Notes: a model not told the origin generated them from the letters alone. A stretch of DNA of 64,000 nt from Muraenolepis orangiensis (GCA_027704905.1 CM051005.1:28839814-28903813), one strand, 5' to 3'. Positions 1 through 22,400 are shown, counted from the first letter of the stretch. Program-made: numbers and translations.

Positions 1-155
1 AGTCCACTCCTGCACTTATCGATCAACCTTCGTCGTTCAGTCATCTGCTATCTATGCAGTCTATTGCACAGCCTCTCGCTTGTTTAACGGGTTTGCTTTT
101 TCCACAACGCAATCACGTGCTCACACACAGTAAGGCCTTACTTTGTAGCTATATC

Positions 156-197
<42 letters not shown>

Positions 198-587
198 CTA
201 TTCATTAGATACGTGTTTATAACCACCACATATCAACCAAGGAAGTCCATCCAGTTAGCCGTCATATGTCAGTGGCTTCATTAGACTGAGACTAGGATCC
301 CTTTAGGACCCTGACCGCCTAGGGCTAGCTTCTTCTTCCTCCTCCTGGGGCTATGGAGGAGCGGCTGACGGTCAGCCTCAGGTGTGCTAGTCCCAGGTTC
401 TACTTCTAAGGGTACAGGACTCTGTAAGCTAGGCTAGCTGGACTGCTAGCGGATCCTATCCACACACTGTGTTCGATACCGATCAAATTGGAACGTAGAA
501 CCTCGGTAGAACCTCCTAGAACGGACCGGGTGATACACAGGAGGAGGATGAGGAACACACCACCGGCGGTTCGAACGGCTCCCCAAC

Positions 588-790
588 CTTAGACCATAGA
601 CCATAGACCATGGACCTTAGACCATAGACCATGGACCATAGACCATAGACCATGGACCATGGACCATAGACCATGGACCATAGACCATAGACCATAGACC
701 ATGGTCCATAGACCATAGACCATAGACCATGGACCATGGTCCATAGACCATAGACCATAGACCATGGACCATGGACCTTAGACTAAGGTC
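588..790. repeat. Minisatellite, 7/14-bp unit (ACCATAG / ACCATGG)
   Basis: Tandem alternation of ACCATAG, ACCATGG and ACCTTAG blocks. The units carry CCATGG palindromes, so many short inverted repeats lie inside the array. The 80-codon minus-strand frame across it is MVYGLWS-type periodic translation and is not a gene. Confidence 0.9.
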
Positions 791-1589
791 TAAGGCTTAG
801 ACCTTAGACCTTAGAACCAGGGGGTGATCTGCTGGTTCCTCTCTGCGGACACAAGCTCCTGTCAGTTAGCCAGGCTGGCGTATGATTAGCCTCCTAGCTC
901 TTAGCTCGTTATAACAGTACTAGTGACTGTGCGATACGGTGACCAGCACGGCCAGGCGGGGTTCGAACCCCGTCCCTTACCTGCGCAGCTGTTGAAGGAG
1001 ATGTCCGATCTGGATGTGGGGTGTTTATGATCCTCCAGATGTACCAAGACAAGCTTCTAAATGCATATTTTAAAGACCCTCCTGCGCATCTACCGTTCGC
1101 TCTGCTGGACTTCCGGGTGGCACTCCAATTGACTCCGCCCACTTCCCGTCCGTCATAGACCTCCATGATGTATTTATTTAGTATTTTCTTTATGTTTGAC
1201 AACAATACACACTAGACAAATACAATACTTTTGTTATGTAAAGGAATATTTCTTAATTATTTATACCAATCCTTATTATCAAAAATGATGCTTCCATAAC
1301 ATTGTCTAACATGCTTTTAAATCAATAGAACCATTAGGTTGAGAGGGTTTAGTTAGTAGTAGTAGTTAGTTAGTAGTAGTAGTTAGTTAGTGGTCCCCTG
1401 GTGGCCACAAGGCAACGAGCCGCTACTAATGTGTTATTACCACTTATTACAGTTATTACCACTATACAGATCATCAACTGGAGTGAATTAAGTTGTTAGC
1501 AACAACAAAAAACAATTGGACAATAAAATGTCATTTGTAGAGTGTGTCTGGTTTTATTTAAAATATAACTTTTTCCCACTAACATTTAG

Positions 1590-2050
1590 ATATGTCTAAC
1601 CTCTAACTGTCTAACCTCTAACTGCCTAACCTCTAACTGTCTAACCTCTAACTGTCTAACCTTCTAACTGTCTAACCTCTAACTGTCTAACCTTCTAACT
1701 GTCTAACCTCTAACTGTCTAACTGTCTAACCTTCTAACTGTCTAACCTCTAACTGTCTAACCTTCTAACTGTCTAACCTCTAACTGTCTAACCTTCTAAC
1801 CTCTAACTTTCTAACCTCTAACTGTCTAACCTTTTAACTGTCTAACCTCTAACTGTCTAACCTCTAACTGCCTAACCTCTAACTGTCTAACCTTTTAACT
1901 GTCTAACCTCTAACTGTCTAACCTCTAACTGTCTAACTGTCTAACCTCTAACTGTTTAACCTCTAACTGTCTAACCTCTAACTGTTTAACCTCTAACTGT
2001 CTAACTGTCTAACCTCTAACTGTTTAACCTCTAACTGTCTAACCTCTAAC
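1590..2050. repeat. Minisatellite, about 15-bp unit (CTAACCTCTAACTGT)
   Basis: About 30 degenerate copies of a unit made of CTAACCT and CTAACTGT blocks, with stops in every frame. It resembles a degenerate telomere-like CTAACC pattern but never forms a run of the perfect vertebrate hexamer. Confidence 0.9.
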
Positions 2051-2559
2051 GTTGTGGAATAATATTAACATTTCAGCTGAAGTCAAGTTCAAAAGTTCTA
2101 GATGAAAACAGCCCATAATAAACCACTCGGGGACTCTTACTTTGAAAGAGTCGATGACGTCATGACCAGCCGGACCCTCCGCTAGCTGCTGAGACCCAGC
2201 AGGTACCAGGTGTGTAGAGTGTTTACCTGTTTACCCCTTAATGTCACACCGTGTCTCCTCCAGATCGATATCAACACTAATCACCGTCAGCCAATAACAC
2301 CCTGATCCGGATCGATGACCGCTCTCACCTGCTAGCTATTCGGTTAGCCTGCGGTTAGCTAAGGGCTGTCTGCTGTTAGACACAAACAGTTTATAACATT
2401 CTATCATCTGTTACGTTATTGATCCACAGCTCGTTAGTGTACACATAGTAGAACTCTTTATTCGACACTTGTAGTTTGTTGAAATTAATCATTCATTGAT
2501 ATTCTGTTGACGTTATCACTGGTTTATATATCCTTAACAAGACAACACAACAAATCGTG

Positions 2560-2802
2560 AGGATTGAATCCTCTTTATTGGTCACATACATGAAGACATA
2601 CAGTGAAACGTGTTCTCTGCATTTAACCCATCCTAGTATTATGAGCAGTGGGCAGCTATTCATACAGCGCCCGGGGAGCAGTTAGGGTTAGGGTCTTCCT
2701 CAAGGACACCTCCACAGTTTTTGCTAGGAGGAGCTGGGGATCGAACCAGCAACTTCCGGTTGTGAGGCGACCGCTCTACCTCCTGAGCTAGACTGCCGCC
2801 CA
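2560..2802 (-). mobile_element. tRNA-derived SINE, full-length-like copy
   Basis: Read on the minus strand, this starts with a tRNA-like head. An A box, TAGCTCAGGAGG, lies at 2779-2790 and a B box, GGTTCGATCCC, at 2737-2747. A body of about 170 bp follows and ends in GACCAATAAAGAGGATTCAA. The same body recurs at about 25446-25630 (+), 50545-50765 (-), 53720-53890 (+) and 63226-63392 (-), and the head/body junction recurs at 44046-44158 and 55264-55330. This identifies an interspersed Pol III-type retroposon family. The family name is not assigned. Confidence 0.75.
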
Positions 2803-2814
2803 AACATAGTGTTA

Positions 2815-3960
2815 CTGTCGTGTTACTGTCGTGTTAATGGCTGGGTTACTGTCGTGGTGATGGGTGGGTTACTGTAATGTTACAGTATGGTGATGGGTAG
2901 GTTACTGTAATGTTACAGTATGGTGATGGGTAGGTTACTGTAATGTTGATGGGTAGGTTACTGTAATGTTACAGTATGGTGATGGGTAGGTTACTGTAAT
3001 GTTGATGGGTAGGTTACTGTAATGTTACAGTATGGTGATGGGTAGGTTACTGTAATGTTGATGGGTAGGTTACTGTAATGTTACAGTATGGTGATGGGTA
3101 GGTTACTGTAATGTTACAGTATGGTGATGGGTAGGTTACTGTAATGTTGATGGGTAGGTTACTGTAATGTTACAGTATGGTGATGGGTAGGTTACTGTAA
3201 TGTTACAGTATGGTGATGGGTAGGTTACTGTAATGTTACAGTATGGTGATGGCTGGGTAACTGTAATGTTACAGTATGGTGATGGGTAGGTTACTGTAAT
3301 GTTGATGGGTAGGTTACTGTAATGTTACAGTATGGTGATGGGTAGGTTACTGTAATGTTGATGGGTAGGTTACTGTAATGTTACAGTATGGTGATGGGTA
3401 GGTTACTGTAATGTTGATGGGTAGGTTACTGTAATGTTACAGTATGGTGATGGGTAGGTTACTGTAATGTTACAGTATGGTGATGGGTAGGTTACTGTAA
3501 TGTTGATGGGTAGGTTACTGTAATGTTACAGTATGGTGATGGGTAGGTTACTGTAATGTTACAGTATGGTGATGGGTAGGTTACTGTAATGTTACAGTAT
3601 GGTGATGGCTGGGTAACTGTAATGTTACAGTATGGTGATGGGTAGGTTACTGTAATGTTGATGGGTAGGTTACTGTAATGTTACAGTATGGTGATGGGTA
3701 GGTTACTGTAATGTTACAGTATGGTGATGGGTAGGTTACTGTAATGTTACAGTATGGTGATGGGTAGGTTACTGTAATGTTACAGTATGGTGATGGCTGG
3801 GTTACTGTAATGTTACAGTATGGTGATGGGTAGGTTACTGTAATGTTACAGTATGGTGATGGGTAGGTTACTGTAATGTTACAGTATGGTGATGGCTGGG
3901 TTACTGTAATGTTACAGTATGGTGATGGGTAGGTTACTGTAATGTTACTACTGTAATTAC
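2815..3960. repeat. 1.1-kb minisatellite of alternating 33-bp and 19-bp units
   Basis: Tandem copies built from GGTTACTGTAATGTTACAG, TATGGTGATGGGTA and a shorter TTGATGGGTA variant. Long and short units alternate in a higher-order pattern. The array ends about 60 bp before the acceptor of the first coding exon of miga1 (exon start 4020). The 131-codon minus-strand frame through it is periodic. Confidence 0.92.
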
Positions 3961-4085
3961 TGTAAGGTTTTGTCCTGCTACTCTGGTCACAGGTTAAAGC
4001 CTCACTCCTTCCTCTGCAGCTCCCAGAACAGGATGCTAACAAGGGCTAGCGGGATAGCTGTTGTCATGGACACACGACAAGCACA

Positions 4086-12871
<8,786 letters not shown>

Positions 12872-13158
12872 CGCAGGCTTTTATTTAAGGCTTTGAGCCT
12901 GTAGGTCAGATATTTGAGGCTTTCCACCTTCTAGTCCATGTGGTCTTTTGGCCAAGTTATATGCATTGAAAACACTAATTTCTTTGATATTTTAGAACAC
13001 AGCCATCTGGATTTTAAATGTTATTTTACTACACTATGCATAGAGCATTATATCCCACTAATCACCCATTTCATTACAAATCTTATTTTTTCTACATGTG
13101 AGCCATCTATTCATCGAATATCAAGTGTCAACTGCTGTCAAAGATATTTACATTGAGC

Positions 13159-13164
13159 AATAAA
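13159..13164 (+). terminator. miga1 polyadenylation signal
   Basis: AATAAA 288 bp after the miga1 stop codon. It fits a short 3' UTR ending at about 13180. Confidence 0.6.
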
Positions 13165-13377
13165 CTGATAAACCGAACTTAAGTGTTGGATTTATGGTTG
13201 TTCATTATCCCCAATTTCAATAAGTGACAAGGATTCCCAAAATTAAAAGCTTTTGTCTACATAAGTTCATCCAAGTAAACTTTGAGGTCAGGTGATTTAG
13301 TATTGAACATTTACATCGGCCATCTTAATGTGGTATAATCAATGCAGACAAGGCAATAATTAACTAATGGTTACAAT

Positions 13378-16300
13378 TTTATTAGTGGACATGAAGTAAA
13401 AATAAACCCATAAGTACATTCCATAATATACACCGTACATAAAACCTTGTTAACCTCTAAGGCATGCTCCCCATTCCCTCAGGGTGGAAACACTGGCCCA
13501 GGTGAGGCAGTCCCTCCACTACAGACCGCATTAAAAAACACAATTCTAATATTTAATACAAATAAAAAACTAAACACTCCAAAAATAGAAATGCTAGTCA
13601 ATAAATGTATAACCATGACGTACATAAGATCCTAGAGCTAGTCTTACTTTAAGCATTGGTTTAGTTGAGATCCAAGAGCTAGTCTAAGCATTGGTTTAGT
13701 TCATGGCCTTACTTGGGGCAAGATGACATAAAGGCATCTCACAAATCAATTTAAATAGACAAGTCAATGAAATACTTAAACAATCCAAATTTGAAATATG
13801 CATCTCACAGAACTGCATTTTACAGTCGTTGCATTGCGGTTACCTTAATGAGTGGAGCTGGGTATACTGTTGAGCAGCAGTAAAGACTCAAAGGATCCCT
13901 GGTTTTGGGGGAACTACCACAGGCCTGATTCTACGAGCTACGCTTCCAGCATCCTCCAACACTGAGAAGTGAAGCAGCAGCAGTTTAAAAACAGAACATT
14001 GAACTGAAGAAGACCGATAACCTCTACTTCAGTGATCAAAAGGCATGCTATACGGTTCAGTCCAAGTCAAGGAATTACGGGGGTTCAAAATGTACTGACT
14101 GCCACACTTAATGCTGAACATGTTAATATAAAAGGCTAATATAATACGTACTACAATGATCACTTTCTAGAGAAAGGGCCATGGACAACTCTAGTACTGT
14201 TCTAAACAAACATTGTAATGACTAAAGTCAAACCTAAAGGAACAGTCAGAACTCATGTCATGCAGTCATTTAGAGAGCCATCAGTATCCAGGGAGAGCAG
14301 TTCATATTCAATGCTACACTTTTTGTTGCAAAGAACCAATTAGATGCATTGTAGGCATGTATCACAACAGGTAAGCATCTTGGTGCATGTATGCAGGTTA
14401 AGTCACAGGTAAAAGAAAGAACACTGGTTTCCTTAGGTTTGGCTTACCTGTGTGACTGCAGCAGAACCTAAGGTGCAAGGGTCTGGGGTGACACTGCAAA
14501 GATCAGATATTGCACTTTGCCATGAGTGAACAATGCAGTCAAAGATTTGGATTTAAATCAAGAACAGCCCTGTCACTGCAGTCCTTTAACCAATACATGG
14601 CGCAGTCAAAAGCCGACTGTGCTACAGAGTACTTCCTCTACCAGTAATGTGGGGAGAGGGACATCAGAAACAGCAGGAATTGAAACATGCTAGACGTTTC
14701 TGAACAATCATGGCATTTGATAACAAGTCGAATCATATGGGGTCTAAACACGCGCAGAGTGCCGATCACACAACATGGAAGAAGAACCACGTTCCTATAA
14801 ACCAATCACCACCTAGAGCAGCTCTCCCTGCAGCAGTTTCCACAAGTCTAAATGAAATCTCATCTAAAACTACAATGCACAGTATTTCCATACACTTCCC
14901 ATAGTGTTGCAATGCATTTATGCAGATGGTCAACAGAAATGTAACATTCTCTCAAACATTTAAAGTACAAGAGATTGAATCAATGCTAAAATAATCCGCA
15001 CCATCATATACTTACCCCAAAAACGTGAGAATTGCAAGTTGGACAACACTACATTTTGCAATTTGGCAAACAGTAAAAAGCTCTCAGTCTTTGTACTTAC
15101 AGTATAGGAGGGCTCAACTCAAGGATGAGGGACTGCTTAGCCAAATCGACCCTACAAACCCATATTCCTCCATATGATCAAACACTAACAGATATTGAAC
15201 AAATTGAGAGCAAAACGATGACTTTTGCAGGTTTGGTATCAAAATCTTTAAAATCTGTATACAGTTCATGGTGAGACAATTTAAAGAGGAGAGAAACAAC
15301 TTTTCAATGCAATGATTATATACGTTACAGCAACAATTGACCATACTGTCCTGGAAAAGAACAGGAAAATATATTCTACGATGCAACATATATATACTAC
15401 GATGCAACAGAAATATACTACGATGCAACATTTCCTGCAGCCATGATTAGGGAAAGATCTTAAAACAAGAGACCACGCTTACCACTTTCTAAACGGGGCT
15501 GTGAGGGAGGACAGAACAGTGCATACTACCTCAACACAAGATCAGCAAACAAGGCCAGAGTATTGCAGTTTATGCATGAGGCACACAAGAGTCAATGCAA
15601 AAGGTCTGACAAACATCTGCCCAGTTCTAACCAAGCGACCGCATGGAACAACGCGTCTAAAACTCTGGATCGGACATGACGCAAAGAGGCTATCAGACAG
15701 CCATGAAACTGGTTGCCACAAAAGGTAAAAGGAGAGATACAAAACAGATCAAGGTAGTCAGCCTTTGAGAACTATGAAAATAACTAGGGTTTGAATTGAT
15801 ATACCCCCCCCCCCCCCCAAGCCCCAAGCCCCCCTGGACCCCCACCCTTCACTGAACATCCCAACTTACCAACACACGAGTTTTCATTTCATTTTATTGC
15901 AAAACACAACAGGGAAGAGCATTTAAAACTGAGATGATATACATGGCAATGACTACAGTTTAACATGAGTTCTAACCACAGACACAGGCTGGAATGACCA
16001 TCACTAAAAACAAAGCATTTACAAGAGAAGTAAAGAAAAACAAAAAAAGAGGACGTGGGCCGTCAAGCGGCCATTTATGTGAACCACCTTCAAACCAAGG
16101 AAATGTAAGATCTTCATCAAGGCGTCTGCATCCAAACATTAAACAAAGGATTTGTTTCGACAATGAAGCATTTACTTTATGTCCCCGTCACATTACTGGC
16201 CCTGTGCAGAGGAAATACATAGAAGATACATGGCATGTTAAGAGCAGAACCACTGGGCGCTTCAAACACAACAACAGGCCTGTAGGGAGGAAGAGAGGTT

Positions 16301-16470
16301 AGAGGCCGGTCTGCAGCCTCCAGCCGACCGGCAGGAGGAACCTGAGGGGGAAGGGGTTAAGGCCGGGGGGGGAGCCTCTTACAGTATCACTACTACACCA
16401 GGGGGGTTAGTAGTAGACATTAAACACTACTTACAGCAGAGAGGGGGAGGGGTTATTGAGTGAGTCGTAC
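13378..16470 (-). other. Probable fubp1 3' UTR and last intron/exon region
   Basis: There is no protein-coding block between the last clear fubp1 exon (ends 16471) and the miga1 tail. An AATAAA on the minus strand at 13378-13383, and another near 15890-15896, give candidate distal and proximal poly(A) sites. The sequence is AT-rich, unique and free of long arrays, unlike the rest of the window, which fits a retained 3' UTR. A good acceptor (polypyrimidine tract then CAG) lies near 16330-16345 on the minus strand. I could not decide the exact terminal codons. Confidence 0.5.
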
Positions 16471-19400
16471 CTGGGGGGCTTGAGGGGCGCCGCCCATGGC
16501 CTGGGGGTTGGCCGTGCCGTAGTAGGCGGCCTGCTGGCGGTAGTACTCTGCCCAGGCGGCGCTGTAGTCAGGCTGGCCCCCGGGCTGGGAGGCAGCTGCT
16601 GCCGCCGTGGCCTGAGGGGCAGCTTGACCTTCCACACAGAGGAAAAAAAAAACAAACACATTAATACCAAATTTATCACAGGCCGCGATCCGAGTCCAGC
16701 CTCGTCGTGCCAACGTTTCAAGGTAACACGCTGTATCCAATTCTAAGGCGGTCCACCGAGCAGAGACGTGTGAGACGGGGAACGACCCCACCACCGGTGC
16801 TCCGAGTGGCGAGACAGAAACCCTCTGCGTTACTGTGGGGCGGCGGTGGAGCAGAGCCTCTACAGTAGAGGGCTGAGCACAGCAGGATGCTCTACACCAG
16901 AGAACCCCTGGTGGGCCCATGTAGACTAAAGGATCAGGTGCTCCAGGAGAGGAGCCACCAGAACCGCTAAGACTAGAGGAGCTCTCACCTTGCTTCTTGT
17001 AGTAATCCTCCCAGGCTTTCGTGTAGTCCTGGGGCTGCTGACTCTGTTGGCCTGCAGAAAGAACAGTTACTCTTCAATCTAGAATATATACTACTGCTTT
17101 AAGTCACTTTAAAGAAGGTTTCAAATACATGTCTGTATATAGTAGAAACTGATTCGAATATTTATTACAAAATATACATCAATTCAAAAAATGTCGGTGG
17201 GGTGTCAAGAAGTCTGGGCCGAGGAGTGACTTAAATAGAGAATCAATACACGTTTACTTTAACATCCAGTTGAAGTCTGAAACACTTCTCATTCCATGGG
17301 AATAAACAGCCTTTGTGGGATGGAGACAGTCCTAACCCCATTGGTTTTCACATAGCCAAGCGAGGCCCAGGGCGAGGCTAGACCATCCGCTGTTCTAAAT
17401 AAGATGAAAGGGGTGATGTAGTCTTCAAATGTCAGCCCCGATATCAAACCAGGGTCTGTCTAGAGAGCGTGTGTGGGGAGAAAAATCCAGACCGTCAGGT
17501 TGGACACAGCCGGCTAATTATACCCGGTAGGGTTTAGACTTGGTTTTCGGGCCGCGGTGCAGTCGGCCCATCCGCCACCCTGGGGGCTAGAAAGAAGGAG
17601 GCGCTCCCCTCAGGAGGAGGAACAGGTTACCTTGTCCGTTGGCCTGTGTGGTGCCTGGAGCTCCGCCGGTGGGGGTCATGGGGGCCTGAGGCTGCTGGCC
17701 GTACTGGGAGTAGTAGGCGGCCCACGCCGCCGCATTGGCGTCAGCGGCGGCCTTGTCTGGACATGTGTCGTGACCAGGAGAGGAACAGACCATCAACCCA
17801 CAGAAAGACATGCTGCCAAGTCTTTGTAATTAAATGCCTCAAGGCAAAGGACTGATTTTAGGTTGGGCAAACTAGCAAAGAATATATAACTAGAGTTTCC
17901 AGCTATGAATTATACACCAAGAGTTTAAAATCACAGGGTCCATTTAGTAGAAGCTCCAGGAAAAGCAGGGACTCACTAGGGTCAGGCTGGCCCTGCTGCC
18001 AGTGTGGGAAGCCGTTGCCCCAGCCTTGAGGCTGGTACGGCGCAGGAGGACCACTGGGGACAGAGGACAAGATCAGCTTCACAGTTTCAGCAGCTACCTT
18101 TGTTAATGAACCAATAGCTGAAGTACGGACATGCTAACTTTTGACATTAAAGTGTCAAATTATTTTCTCTCTCAATTCTAAGGCGGTCCACCGAGCAGAG
18201 ACGTGTGAGACGGGGAACGACCCCACCACCGGTGCTCCGAGTGGCGAGACAGAAACCCTCTGCGTTACTGTGGGGCCGCTGTGGAGCAGAGCCTCTACAG
18301 TAGAGGGCTGAGCACAGCAGCCCGGGATGCTCTACACCAACGGGTCTCACAGAAGCTTCCTCTGCCAAAGGAGTCTAGTGGAACAGGGTACTTACTGTGG
18401 CCCAGGAGGACCCTGGTTGTAGGGTCCAGGGTTGTAACCCATGGGAGCACCAGGGGGGCCGGGGGGTCCAGGGGGTCCATGAGGACCGGGACCTCCATGA
18501 GGACCAGGGGGACCATGTGGTCCTCCCATTGGAGTGACTGGACCCTAAAAACAAATAAATCAATTAACAGTGCATCATTATATATTATAAGCAGACATCT
18601 TTTCAGTCTGATTCATAAGGCACCGTGAGGGGGGACATGGTCCAGGTAGAGAACAGCAGCATGGACCACATCATAACTCTTTGTAATGTCGCAAGGAAGC
18701 CATGTCTCACCCCGATCTTCTCCTCCACCAGCTGCCGGGCGTAGTCGATCTGCTGAGGGGAACCGCGCACCGTGAACATCTTGATGGCCGGGTCTGCGTT
18801 GGGCGGAGGGTTCCTCTGGAGTTCGATACGGGCCCCGGACTGCTGGCTGATTCCCTTGATGGTCTCACCCCCTGGAGCGCAAAGGACGGTCCGTTAATCC
18901 AACGCAACAGCACCACGTGGGACCGGCGCCGGGCGGTGAGAGCCTTACCCTTGCCGATGATCAGGCCGGTCTTCATGGTGGGGACGGTGAAGGTGAACTC
19001 CTGCAGGCCCCCGGGAGGGCCCATATTCCAGTTGCCTTGGCCGCGGCCTCGGCCCCTGCCCCCGCCGTGGCCCCCCGGGGGGCCGCCGGCCTGGACGCTC
19101 CGTAAAAGGTCAGAGATGATCTCTGCGGCGTGCTGGGCCTGTTCGGGAGGCCCCATGATCTGGGCTATCCTCTCTGGCGTGGTGCCGTCATCTTGTTTGA
19201 ATTGAATCCGGACTCCGGTGTCACTCTGGATTTTCTTGATCATCTCGCCGTTTCTCCCGATCACAATTCCCACCGCAAATCTGGGCACCGGAACCTGGAG
19301 GATGGAGCCGCCCGGTCAGAGGAACCCCACGGTACCCGTGACCCGTGCAAATAGATAGGGAGGGGGGGGGAGGATGAATAAAAAAAATGATTTTACTTAC

Positions 19401-22400
19401 TTCAATGTTACTTACATCTAAGCTGTCTCCACCCAACCTAGAGCCATACTCGCCCCTCTGCTCTCGAAACCCCTGCTCTCGGATAAGCTCCATCACCAAC
19501 TCTTTGGCTTGCTGAAAGACAAAATAAATAACATAACTACCATACTGGCATACCATACTACATGCATACTGACCTGTGCATTACACCTAAAGCAGTCTTT
19601 GCATTTTGTCACAATCCAAATCAGAAACAAAAAACATGACTAAACTCAAACCACACACTATCTCTACACCAACCTGAACTTTGAAGGGTTCTCCAGAAAT
19701 GCGGAGAGGTTTGTCTGCCCCAGTGTTCTGAGGTCCCTCCTGGATCATGACCATCTTAACACCGGCCCTTTCCTGGAGAATGGAAAATGCAAGCTGGATG
19801 AGGTAAAGCCAGATCATTCTTATGCGGGAGGGACGCATTTCATCGTTCTTGTTGCATATGGTAAATAAACATCTTGATAAATAGAAGGAAGACATTGAAG
19901 AAAGCGCTCACCTGAAGACTCTTAATAGTTTCCCCTCCCTTGCCAATGACCAGGCCAGCTTTAGAGGCTGGGACCATGACCTCCTGAACGGACATCCCTG
20001 GGCCCTCGTCGTTGCTGCTGCTGCTGCTGTTGTTGTGGTGGTGGAAGGCGGGCGTCGGGCGGCCCTTATCCACGATCTCTGAGAGCAGCCTCTTGGCAGT
20101 CCTGTTAGGGGGTAAAAAGGCATCGAGTTATTCCATCCACCACTGACCACATCCTGGGAAACCCGTCACAGAGACAACTTACTGGATAGAGTCCGGGGAC
20201 CCCGTCAGCGTCACCGACCTGTCGGGGGAGCCGCCGCTGTCTACAGGACAAAGAGAGGGGTTGGTGTTCTGGTTCATACGAGGGTATGAACCAGAACATG
20301 GAACCATCACAGCACCTCACCTGGGGCAATCTGTATTTTACATCCAGATTCCTGTTGCATACGGGATATCTGCTCACCGCCTCTCCCAATAACTGAAGGG
20401 TTTAAAAAATATATAGAACAGTTTTCTAGAGCAAGCAAAGACATGCTACAGTTCATGGAAGTGTACGTTCGAAGTCATTAGAAATGTATGCATTTTAGAT
20501 ATTGTTTAATAAAACTGTACTCACTGAATCCCACCATGCCGTCAGGAACCTTGAACTCCTCTGATGCTGACCTAAGCAACAACCATGATTAGAGCTTGAG
20601 AAACATTGGAACCGTTACATGAAGAATAAAAATAAATTAGTAGACTACAGAACTTTGTAGAACAAATGTACTTCATTTACCTTTGGGGACCGCCCATTCC
20701 GCCCATACCGCCCATAAAGGCTGCAAAACAAAGACCAAGGTCAGAAGTCTCGTCTAGGTTAGGTCATAAAAGTCTCTACGGAATCTACAAAACTATACTT
20801 ACAGTCACTAGGTGCACTTTTCTTAGTCTCTGGTTGGTCTAAAAAGGAGAGAAAACAGTCCCCATGAGTATATGCATATTCCCCACACATCCAACTACTT
20901 ACACACATGGCCTGGCTTCACCCAACCAAAAGGAACAGATCAACATTTATGAAGAGTTTTTCAGCATTGAAATGGTTAGACGCCACATGAAGTAGTTTGA
21001 ACAAACTGCAGCGGACTTTGTTCATTATGTGCATACGAATAACTACTACATACGCAGTACCCCATCAGGCACCCGACATAAAGAGCCCAGGTTCACTATT
21101 TCATTTGTGTTCAAATAAAAGCTTAATCCGGCAGGCGACCCAAACCAAAAGCAATAGTATTTCTGTATTAAGCTTGAGGCATACTGCCAATAACTCATTG
21201 TGTTACATCCACACACGCCCTGCTTTGAACCAGTTTGAACTGTTTAGAGACAGAGGGCTCCGTCAGTAACCACACAATAGAGGAGCATAGCTGATACTAA
21301 ACACAACACACAGGGAGGAGAATAGACACACGTAGAACATCACAGCGGGTGGGTTTTGAAATACACTACCTTGGTCACAATTCATACAGGCAAGCATGTA
21401 AAGCGGAGGACTATCGATATATCAACGTAGGCCACTGACCTATATTGAGGTTAGGCATGGGAAAATACCCACCAGCATCTTCCAGAGGCCTCTTCTGGCC
21501 TCCGTAGCCAAACTCATTGGTGGGAGGAGCAGGGACGCCGTCGCCTCCGATCTTGGCTGCGATCTATAAAAAAATATATATATATACTTTCATAACTGGC
21601 TCCACTAATGTAGAGTATTAACAGAGACTAATAGATGAATAGAGTATTAACAGAGAGACTAATAGATGAATAGAGTATTAACAGAGACTAATAGATGAAT
21701 TGAGTATTAAGAGACTAATAGATGAATATAGTATTAGAGACTAATAGATGAATATAGTATTAATAGAGGAATAGAGTATTAATACAGACGAATAGATGAA
21801 TAGAGTATTAATAGATGAATAGAGTATTAATAGAGACTAATAGATGAATAGAGTATTAATAGAGACTAATAGATGAATAGAGTATTAATAGAGACTAATA
21901 GATGAATAGAGTATTAATAGAGACTAATAGATGAATAGAGTATTAAGAGACGGGTCGCGGCCTGCTTACCGGAAGTTAACAACAAAAGATAACTTCCATG
22001 TTAGCCTGCGAGCTAAGAGCCAAGTGGCGTCGTTACATAAGAACAGCATTTAGCAAACAGAAGGAGAACGGACTGTTACACACACCGTGTTACACACCGT
22101 GTTACACGCGCACACACACACCGTGTTACACACCGTGTTACACGCGCACACACACCGTGTTACACGCACACACACCGTCTTACACGCGCACACACACCGT
22201 CTTACAGTGTTACACACACCGAGTTACACACACACCCCGTGTTACACGCACATCGTGTTACCCACAGTGTTACACGCACACACCATCTTGCACACAGCCC
22301 ATTCCCCGGTCCAGACGGGTCGATCGTCCCATTTCCCCCCCCCGATGTAAGGACGCGCCGAGCGGCCCTCCGAAGCCTCCCGCTAGCCTCCCCGTTAGCT

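Larger units (their letters stand above)
1..4019. other. Repeat-rich region upstream of miga1, no supported coding gene
   Basis: I see no conserved protein and no convincing exon chain on either strand here. The stretch holds a short (GT)n at 159-197, an ACCATAGACCATGG-type array at 588-790, a CTAACCTCTAACTGT-type array at about 1590-2050, a tRNA-derived SINE at about 2560-2802, and a long minisatellite at about 2815-3960. The 5' non-coding exon(s) of miga1 may lie in this region or before the window; I could not place one. Open frames inside the arrays are by-products of periodicity. Confidence 0.7.

Noticed and set aside
950..985. CGGGGTTCGAACCCCG looking like a tRNA T-arm
   Set aside because: A T-arm-like palindrome with no matching D-arm, anticodon arm or acceptor stem at the right distance on either strand.
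2681..2695. Telomere-like TTAGGGTTAGGG
   Set aside because: The same short motif occurs in other SINE copies (63327-63340), so it is part of the SINE body and not an interstitial telomere.
2735..2802. Possible tRNA gene on the minus strand
   Set aside because: A and B boxes are present, but there is no closed acceptor stem and the sequence continues into a dispersed body found elsewhere. It is a SINE head.
1590..3960. CRISPR-like regular spacing
   Set aside because: The units are head-to-tail with no unique spacers between conserved repeats, and the genome is a vertebrate.
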